Assembly (NCBI RefSeq): GCF_002575655.3
Contig: NC_053038.3
Span: 145,344,885-145,408,884 of the forward strand
From: Aegilops tauschii subsp. strangulata
Lineage: Eukaryota > Streptophyta > Magnoliopsida > Poales > Poaceae
DNA: 64,000 nt
Direction: 5' to 3'
In this document: positions 56,757-64,000 of the stretch, in pieces
Numbering within the stretch: the first letter of the stretch is position 1
Layout: every line of letters starts with the position of its first letter
Program-made: the position numbers and the translations under genes
Notes under the pieces: generated by a model
Told to the model about the DNA's origin: nothing
The model's input: the letters and a program-made list of their open reading frames with translations, nothing else
Database searches by the model: none

Positions 56757-57015
56757 TCAGAAACCTACATTTATATATATGTATCTATTTTGTGTACGCA
56801 CATAAGTAACCGTTATCGGTAAACTGATATGTTACCACATGCATGGTTCCGGTGATATTCGCGTAGTGGGGAGAGGGAGACGCCGTCGTCGGGAGAAAAA
56901 CAAAAAAAAAAGGGAGAAAGCAGTACAAAAGAAAAAGAAAAGTAAACAGAAAAGTAAAGGAAAAAAATAAAAAAATAAAACTAAAAATTAGAAAAGAAAA
57001 GAAAAAAATTGGAAC
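56757..57015. other. Spacer after the transposase gene
   Basis: An AT-rich 3' region with an A/G-rich run (56,895-57,012). No coding evidence. Confidence 0.6.
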
Positions 57016-57190
57016 AGTTAGCAGTAGCGCTGGATTGAGAACCAGCGCTATAGCTAATATAGCTATAGCGCTGTGTTCTAGAAAAGCGCTACTCCTATCT
57101 GCCATTAGCAGTAGCGCTGCTTTACAACCCATTGCTATAGCTAAGTTAGCTATAGCGCTGGATAGCAATCGAGCGCTACTACTATTCTGA
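57016..57190. repeat. Internal copy of the CACTA 2 subterminal array
   Basis: GCAGTAGCGCTGG, AGCGCTATAGCTA, AAAAGCGCTACTCC and GAGCGCTACTACTA alternate in both orientations. They are the same motifs as at 51,300-51,640 but lie between the two genes. No TIR is present here. Confidence 0.8.
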
Positions 57191-57525
57191 GTTAACCTCA
57201 AATTTGGTCAACCGCCAAGTCCCAATTCTCCTGCGGCCACTCTCCCAACACCCTCTTCCCCCCACTCTGTCGCTGCCGTCATCGCCCTACCCGCCCTCAT
57301 GCCGTCCGTCGCCCTGCTCTCCCTCGACCGCCAACCGTCGCCCCTGGCCGCCGTCGACCTCGTCGCCGGCCGTCTCCCGAGCCCGCGCCGTCGACCACAA
57401 CGCCGCCCCGCCTCTCCCCTGCCCTTGCGCCCGCCCTCGACCTTGCCGCCCCTGCGCCCACCCTCAACCTCGCGCGGCCATCGCCCCGTGCCCATCCTCG
57501 ACGCTGCTGCCCTTGCTACCGCCCC
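57191..57525 (+). other. CACTA 2 second gene: probable 5' leader exon
   Basis: C-rich DNA immediately after the internal array ends in GCCCC|GTAAGCC (donor at 57,526). Proline/serine-rich frames on both strands are composition effects. An exon of this position and base composition also starts the CACTA 1 gene. Confidence 0.4.
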
Positions 57526-58525
57526 GTAAGCCTCTCCATCTCCTCTCCCCTGCCCTCCTCTCTCTCTCTGCTCTCTCTCTCTCTAATTTGGATGTATGAA
57601 ACCTAGCTAGGAGATGTAGCAGAGAGAGAAATTTAGTTTAGGGCAATTTAGCAAATTTAGTTCAGTGCAGTTTAGCAATTTAGTTTAGGGCGATTTTGTT
57701 GAGGGAAATTTTGTTTAGTGCAATTTTGTTTAGGGCAATTTACTTTAGGAAATTTAGTTTAGTGCAATTTAGTTTAGGGCAATTTTGTCTAGGGAAATTT
57801 AGTTTAGGGTATATAAAATACCTATAAATTTATAAAAAACAGTAGCTAAAATAGTAGCAAATTGGTTTTTGTAGGTATAAAAAACAGTAGCTAAAATTTA
57901 TAAAAAACTGTAGCTAATTAGTTTTTGTAGGTATATAAACTAGCTATAAAAACAGTAGCAAAAATTTATAAAAAACAGTAGCTAATTAGGGCAGTAGCAA
58001 ATATAGCTAGGGCCAATTTTTTTAGCATATGAGCAAATTTAGCTAGGGAAAATTTGTTTAGGGCAAATAAAAACTAGTAGCAAATAAAAACCAGTAGCAA
58101 ATAAAACCCTGTATGATGTTTTAGGAGCATATAGCCTATACAATGTTGCTGTTTTTTACCCTTTGTTAATTTGCTAAGTCCTGGAAATTTGTCATATGAT
58201 GTTGCCATGTTCTCTTGTAGCACCAAATCTGTTATATGAACTTGTGCCAATTGTCAAAAAATATCTGAGTGGCCTATGTTTTGCCGGAATGTTGATTCAT
58301 TTCCGTTCCGGCAAATTTCAGGCGCTCCATATGTCCACTTTTTAGCAAAGGTCATGCCGAAAATTTCTGTGATTTGCCAGAAGGGGAATGAATGTCTTGT
58401 GCTAGAAACTAGGACATATGGAGTACCCGGTATTTGCCGGAAGGCGAATGAATCAACATTCCGACCAAACATAGGCCCCTTTTTCCTCTTCATTATATCC
58501 TTTATTTACAATTGTTGATCAATAG
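57526..58525 (+). other. Probable leader intron with repeats
   Basis: It runs from donor GTAAGC to acceptor GTTGATCAATAG (58,525). It contains a degenerate minisatellite (GCAATTTAGTTTAGG, about 57,625-57,810), a second one (AAAAACAGTAGCTAAAA, about 57,830-58,110) and the palindrome at 58,271-58,477. Confidence 0.5.
58271..58477. repeat. 66-nt imperfect inverted repeat
   Basis: Arms 58,271-58,336 and 58,412-58,477 match in reverse complement at about 56 of 66 positions. Each includes GGAATGTTGATTCATT and CTCCATATGTCC or complements. Each arm also has a smaller internal palindrome around TTTGCCGGAA/TTCCGGCAAA. Part of the left arm is homologous to the transposase leader at 52,122-52,200. Confidence 0.8.
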
Positions 58526-58530
58526 GAAAC

Positions 58531-58855
58531 ATGTCTACCGATGCCGAAGTCGTGGGTGGTTCTGCTCGCCTCGACGAAGACCCCATCGAGGCAGCAAATC
58601 TGTTTTTCGATTACTTGGACGAACACCAGATGGGTTGCATGGTGGCGGCAGTGGCACCAACCCCAACAACGACGCCGACACCGGCACCAGGACAGGCACC
58701 GGGACCGACACCACCCCCGAGACCGGCAACGATGTTGTCGTAGCCGGTAAAGAACCGAAGAAGAAGAGGACACAAAAAACAAACAAGCTTGGCATCGGAC
58801 AAATTGTGGTCACGGAGATGTGATGTCTACTAGACAACCTTCTTCTTCTAGACAT
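58531..58855 (+). pseudogene. CACTA 2 second gene, first coding exon (truncated)
   Basis: It begins MSTDAEVVGGSARLDEDPIE just after the acceptor and continues AANLFFDYLDEHQ. A one-base shift then links to TNPNNDADTGTRTGTGTD and KEPKKKRTQKTNKLG, followed by a stop at 58,821. It is probably the accessory (TNPA/Ptta-like) gene by position. The gypsy LTR at 58,856 removes the rest from view. Confidence 0.45.
58851..58855. repeat. Candidate target-site duplication GACAT
   Basis: The five bases next to the LTR edge. The matching copy would lie beyond the right end of the window. Confidence 0.4.
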
Positions 58856-60511
58856 TGTTGGGCCTCCAAGTGCAGAGGTTTGTAGGACAGTAGCAAATTT
58901 CCCTCAAGTGGATGACCTGAGGTTTATCAATCCGTGGGAGGCGTAGGTTGAAGATGGTCTCTCTCAAACAACCCTGCAACCAAATAACCAAGAGTCTCTT
59001 GTGTCCCAACACACCCAATACAATGGTAAATTGTATAGGTGCACTAGTTCGGCGAAGAGATGGTGATACAAGCGCAATATGGATGGTAGATATGGGTATT
59101 TGTAATCTGAAAATATAAAAACAGCAAGGTAGCAAGCGATAAAATTGAGCGTAAATGGTATTGCAATGCTAGGAAACAAGGACTAGGGTTCATACTTTCA
59201 CTAGTGCAAGTTCTATCAACAATAATAACATAACTGGATCATATAACTATCCCTCAACATGCAACAAAGAGTCCCTCCAAAGTCACTAATAGCGGAGAAC
59301 AAACGAAGAGATTATGGTACGGTACAAACCACCTCAAAGTTATCCTTTCTGATCAATCTATTCAAGAGTCCATAGTAAAATAACACGAAGCTATTCTTTC
59401 CATTCGATCTATCATATAGTTCGTACTAGAATAACACCTTAAGATACAAATCAACCAAAACCCTAATGTCACCTAGATACTCCAATGTCATCTCAAGTAT
59501 CCGTGGGTATGATTATACGATATGCATCACACAATCTCAGATTCATCTATTCAACCAACACAAAGTACTTCAAAGAGTGCCCCAAAGTTTATACCGGAGA
59601 GTCAAGACGAAAACGTGTGCCAACCCCTATGCATAGGTTCATGGGCGGAACCCGCAAGTTGTTAACCAAAACATACATCAAGTGGATCACGTGATATCCC
59701 ATTGTCACCACAGATAAGCATGGCAAGACATACATCAAGTGTTCTCAAATCCATAAAGACTCAATCCGATAAGATAACTTCAAAGGGAAAACTCAATCCA
59801 TTACAAGAGAGTAGAGGGGGAGAAACATCATATGATCCAACTATAATAGCAAAGCTCGCGATACATCAAGGTCGTACCACCTCAAGAACACGAGAGAGAG
59901 AGAGAGAGAGAGAGATCAAACACATAGCTACTGGTACATACCCTCAGCCTCGAGGGTGAACTACTCCCTCCTCGTCATGGAGAGCGCCGGGATGATGAAG
60001 ATGGCCACCGGTGAGGGATCCCCCCTCCGGCAGGGTGCCGGAACAGGGTCCCGATTGGTTTTTGGTGGCTACAGAGGCCTGTGGCGGTGGAACTCCCGAT
60101 CTATTCTGTTCCCCGATGTTTTTAGGGTATATGGATATATATAGGCGAAAGAAGTCGGTCAGGGGAGCCACGAGGGGCCCATGAGGGTGGGGCGCACCTA
60201 GGGGGGCAAGCGCGCCTCCCTACCTCGTGGCCACCTCGTTGCTTCCCTGACGTACACTCCAAGTCTCCTCGATTGCTTCCATTCCAAAAATAACTCTCCC
60301 GAAGGTTTCATTCCGTTTGGACTCTGTTTGATATTCGTTTTCTTCGAAACACTGAAATAGGCAAGAAAACAACAATTTGGGCTGGGCCTCCGGTTAGTAG
60401 GTTAGTCCCAAAAATAATATAAAAGTGTATAATAAAGCCCATAAACATCCAAAACAGATAATATAATAGCATGGAATAATCAAAAATTATAGATACGTTG
60501 GAGACGTATCA
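58856..60511 (-). repeat. 3' LTR of the minus-strand gypsy element (1,656 bp)
   Basis: On the minus strand it begins TGATACGTCTCC (60,511) and ends CTTGGAGGCCCAACA (58,856). A minus-strand TATA region (TATATATA, about 60,135-60,143) and a GA microsatellite (about 59,892-59,915) lie inside. Confidence 0.9.
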
Positions 60512-63378
60512 GCATCCCCAAGCTTAATTCCTGCTCGTCCTCGAGTAGGTAAATGATTAAAACAGAATTTTTGATGTGGAATGCTACCTAACATAATTCT
60601 CAATGTAATTTTCTTTATTGTGGCAAGAATATTCAGATCCATAAGATTCAAGATAAAAGTTTAATATTGACATGAAAACAATAATACTTCAAGCATACTA
60701 ACAACGCAATCATGTCTTCTCAAAATAACATGGCCATAGAAAGTTATCCCTACAAAATAATATAGTCTGGCTATGCTCTATCTTCATCACACAAAATATT
60801 TAAATCATGCACAACCCCGATGACAAGCCAAGCAATTGTTTCATACTTTTGATGTTCTCAAACATTTTCAATCTTCACGCAATACATGAGCGTGAGCCAT
60901 GGACATAGCACTATAGGTGGAATAGAATGGTGGTTGTGGAGAAGACAAAAAACGAGAAGATAGTCTCACATCAACTAGGTGTATCAACGGGCTATGGAGA
61001 TGCCCATTAATAGATACCAATGTGAGTGAGTAGGGATTGCCATGCAACGGATGCACTAGAGCTATAAGTGTATGAAAGCTCAACAAAAGAAACTAAGTAG
61101 GTGTGCATCCAACTCGCTTGCTCACGAAGACCTAGGGCATTTTGAGGAAGCCCATCATTGGAATATACAAGCCAAGTTCTATAATGTAAAATTCCCACTA
61201 GTATATGAAAGTGACAACATAGGAGACTCTCTATCATGAAGATCATGGTGCTACTTTGAAGCACAAGTGTGGTAAAAGGATAGTAGCATTGTCCCTTCTC
61301 TCTTTTTCTCTCATTTTTTGTCCCTTTTTTATTTTTTTCTTCTCTTTTTTTTGGGCCTTCTCTTTTTTTTATGGCCTCTTTTTTCCCTTCTTTTATTTTT
61401 CGTCTGGAGTCTCATCCTGACTTGTGGGGGAATCATAGTCTCCATCATCCTTTCCTCGCTGGGACAATGCTCTAATAATGATGATCATCACACTTTTATT
61501 TACTTACAACTCAAGAATTACAACTCAATACTTAGAACAAGATATGACTCTATATGAATACCTCCAGCGGTGTACCGGGATGTGCGATGACTCATGAGTG
61601 ACATGTATGAAAGAATTAGGAAAGGTGGCTTTGCCACAAATACGATGTCAACTACATGATCATGCAAAGCAATATGACAATGATGAAGCGTGTCATAATA
61701 AACGGAACGGTGGTAAGTTGCATGGCAATATATCTCGGAATGGCTATGGAAATGCCATGATAGGTAGGTATGGTGGCTGTTTTGAGGAAGGTATATCGTG
61801 GGTGTATGATACCGGCGAAAGCTGCGCGGTATTAGAGAGGCTAGCAATGGTGGAAGGGTGAGAGTGCGTATAATCCATGGACTCAACATTAGCCATAAAG
61901 AACTCACATACTTATTGCAAAAATCTATTAGTTCTCAAAACGAAGTACTACGCGCATGCTCCTAGGGGGATAGATTGGTAGGGAAAGACCATCGCTCGTC
62001 CCCGACCGCCACTCACAAGGAAGACAATCAAAAAATAAATCATGCTCCGACTTCATCACATAACGGTGCACCATACGTGCATGCTACGGGAATCACAAAC
62101 TTTAACACAAGTATTTATCAAATTCACAACTACTCCACTAGCATGACTCTAATACAACCATCTTCATATCTCAAAACAATCATAAAGAATCAAACTTCTC
62201 ATAGTATTCAATGCACTTTATATGATAGTTTTTATTATATCCCTCTTGGATGCCCATCATATTCGGACTAAATTCATAACCAAAGAAAATTACCATGCTG
62301 TTTAAGACTCTCAAAATAATATATGTGAAGCATGAGAGTTCATCCATTTCTTCAAAATAAAACAACCGCCGTGCTTTAAAAGATATAAGCGAAGCACTAG
62401 AACAAACGGCAAACTACTCCAAAAGATATAAGTGAAGATCAATGAGTAGTTGAATAATTATGCAACTATGTGAAGACTCTCTCACATTTAAGAATTTCAG
62501 ATCTTGGGATTTTATTCAAACAGCAAGCAAAGATAAATAAAATAAAATGACGCTCCAAGCAAAACACATATCATGTGGTGAATAAAAATATACCTCCAAG
62601 TAAAGTTACCGATGAACGAAGAAGAAAGAGGGGATGCCATCCGGGGCATCCCCAAGCTTAGGCTCTTGGTTGTCCTTGAATATTAGCTTGGGGTGCCTTT
62701 GGAATCCCCAAGCTTAGGATCTTGCCACTCCTTATTCCATAGTCCATCAAATCTTTACCCACAACTTGAAAACTTCACAACACAAAACTTAACAGAAGAT
62801 CTCGTGAGCTCTGTTAGCGAAAGAAAACAAAACACCCCTTCAAGGTACTGTAATGAACTCATTATTTATTTGTATTGGTGTTAAATCTACTGTATTCCAA
62901 CTTCTCTATGGTTTATAAACTATTTTACTAGCCAGAGATTCATCAGAATAAGCAAACAACACACGAAAAACAGAATCTGTCAAAAACAGAACAGTCTGTA
63001 GTAATCTGTAACTAACGCAAACTTCTGGAACTCAAAAAATTCTACCAAAATAGGACGACCTAGATAATTTGATTATTGATCTTCTGCAATTAGAATCAGT
63101 ATTTTATCTCGTTCTGGTGATTTTAAACAATTGTTTTTGTGAACAGAAAGTTTCTGGAATTTCCAGCAAGATCAAATAACTATCATCCAAAAAGATCCTA
63201 TAGGTCTTACTTGGCACAAACACTAATTAAAACATAAAACCACATCTAACCAGAGTCTAGATCAAATATTTATTACTAAACAGGAGCAAAAATCAATGAA
63301 CAAAAATAAAATTGGGTTGCCTCCCAACAAGCGCTAACGTTTAACGCCCCTAGCTAGGCATGATGATTTCAATGATGC
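60512..63378 (-). other. Non-coding internal region of the gypsy element
   Basis: Long AT-rich sequence without a conserved frame, including a T/C-rich run at 61,300-61,400. The phrase GCATCCCCAAGCTTA, present at the LTR edge, recurs near 62,645 and 62,706 (and in part near 63,945), each on the plus strand. From memory, this tail is typical of the group. Confidence 0.6.
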
Positions 63379-64000
63379 TCACCTAAAAGATAAGAATTGA
63401 AATATAAAGAGAGTATCATGAAGAATATGACTAGCACATTTAATTCTAACCCACTTCCTATGCATAGGGATTTTGTGAGCAAACAACTTATGGGAACAAT
63501 AATCAACTAGCATAAGAAGGCAAAACAAGCATAACTTCAAAACTTTAAGCACATAGAGAGGAAACTTGATATTATTGCAACTCCTACAAGCATATATTCC
63601 TCCCTCATAATAATTTTCAGTAGCATCGTGAATGAATTCAACCATATAACCAGCACATAAAACATTCTTTTCATGATCTACATGCATAGAAATATTACTA
63701 CTCTCCACATAAGCAAATTTATTCTCATCAATAGTAGTGGGAGCAAACTCAACAAAATAACTACCATGTGAAGCATAATCCAATTGAATATTGAAATCAC
63801 GATGACAAGTTTCATGGTTATCTTTATTCTTTATAGCATACGTGTCATCACAATAATCATCATAAATAGGAGGCATGCTTTCATCATAATAAATTTTCTC
63901 ATCAAAACTTGGGGGACTAAACATATCATCTTCATCAAACATAGCATCCCCAAGCTTGTGGCTTTGCATATCATTAGCATCATGGGTATTCAAAGAATTC
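63379..64000 (-). CDS. C-terminal part of an element-encoded frame (runs off the window)
   Basis: The minus-strand frame is open from the right edge to a stop at 63,379 (about 206 codons). No start is visible in the window; the residue before NTHDAND is a TTG codon. It is rich in Asp, His and Tyr (DDMFSPPSFDEKIYYDES, YDDYCDDTYAIKNKDNHET, EFIHDATENYYEGG). It ends in a hydrophobic and basic stretch (VLKVLKLCLFCLLMLVDYC, HKIPMHRKWVRIKCASH). I know similar frames downstream of pol in Sabrina/WHAM-like elements but no function for them. Confidence 0.5.
   Translation of the reverse strand, partial: NSLNTHDANDMQSHKLGDAMFDEDDMFSPPSFDEKIYYDESMPPIYDDYCDDTYAIKNKDNHETCHRDFNIQLDYASHGSYFVEFAPTTIDENKFAYVESSNISMHVDHEKNVLCAGYMVEFIHDATENYYEGGIYACRSCNNIKFPLYVLKVLKLCLFCLLMLVDYCSHKLFAHKIPMHRKWVRIKCASHILHDTLFIFQFLSFR

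Larger units (their letters stand above)
51269..58855 (+). mobile_element. CACTA transposon 2 (3' part displaced by a gypsy insertion)
   Basis: The left terminus CACTACTAGGGAAATGC is preceded by CCT, the candidate 3-bp target duplication. Subterminal repeats (AGCGCTACTACTA type) follow, then a Transposase_21-family gene (52.3-56.75 kb), an internal array of the same AGCGCT repeats (57.0-57.19 kb), and the start of a second gene (57.2-58.86 kb). The element is cut at 58,855 by a minus-strand gypsy LTR, so its right end lies outside the window. Confidence 0.85.
58856..64000 (-). mobile_element. Gypsy LTR retrotransposon, minus strand (Sabrina/WHAM-type), incomplete
   Basis: The LTR at 58,856-60,511 is followed by a purine tract on the minus strand (AAGCTTGGGGATGC just before TGATACG), so it is the 3' LTR. 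The internal region then extends to the right edge. I know this LTR (TGATACGTCTCCAACGTATC on the minus strand) as part of the abundant Sabrina/WHAM group; the exact family is uncertain. The 5' LTR, gag and most of pol are outside the window. Confidence 0.85.

Noticed and set aside
57204..57599. Proline-rich secreted or cell-wall protein
   Set aside because: Both strands are open because of C-rich composition. The position and the donor site fit an untranslated leader exon of the CACTA gene.
1..64000. Intact host protein-coding gene, tRNA, rRNA, snoRNA or CRISPR array
   Set aside because: Every long frame has retroelement or transposon signatures, lacks a domain, or is a low-complexity artefact. 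No cloverleaf with A/B boxes, rRNA segment or spaced repeat array was recognised by eye.

Overview
This is plant nuclear DNA from a Triticeae grass (wheat, goatgrass or barley relatives). The evidence is the set of transposon families: a gypsy element with the LTR I know as Fatima, a BARE/Angela-type copia with 1.7 kb LTRs, a 1.66 kb gypsy LTR of the Sabrina/WHAM type, two CACTA elements with dense subterminal repeats, L1-type LINEs and Tourist-like MITEs. Family names are from memory. I see no intact host gene, rRNA, tRNA or CRISPR array. Almost every long frame belongs to a mobile element and is broken.

Layout. 1-11.6 kb, resuming at 20.6 kb, is the only stretch that is not mainly transposon. 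It holds four related minus-strand gene-like modules (first exons near 3.5-3.9, 5.8-6.1, 8.05-8.28 and 11.4 kb). Each has a TATA box, a mostly GC-rich first exon ending at a splice donor, and a downstream block carrying a short recurring frame (core F-S-[AG]-T-A-Q). In module 1 that block is amplified into a tandem array of at least five ~0.6 kb units. Small insertions pepper the region: a foldback element, a Tourist MITE and two LINE tails.

11,621-20,588 is a complete non-autonomous gypsy element (LTRs, gag, protease-like domain, no reverse transcriptase, and an antisense spliced gene with a PF04195-type domain). It lies inside the first exon of module 4, with target duplication ACCGC. 20.7-22.2 kb is purine-rich degenerate repeat. 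22.28-26.52 kb is a 5'-truncated LINE whose 5' junction carries an inverted copy of 39 nt of its own target flank.

27.4-43.7 kb is a CACTA element, with its 5' end not found. It carries a spliced Ptta/En/Spm-type accessory gene with duplicated exons and is split in its last exon by a nearly complete copia element (33,363-42,127, TSD TGGTG, identical-length LTRs). 43.7-51.27 kb is a degraded gypsy region: a dead antisense integrase, an intron-containing plus-strand accessory gene and tandem repeats. A second CACTA element starts at 51,269 (TSD CCT). Its Transposase_21-type gene contains a 0.97 kb tandem duplication. It is cut at 58,855 by a minus-strand gypsy element that runs off the right edge.

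The genes do not form a pathway. The window is a nested-insertion record. The two candidates for something undescribed are the minus-strand module family with exon amplification at the left end, and the structural oddities inside the CACTA and LINE elements.
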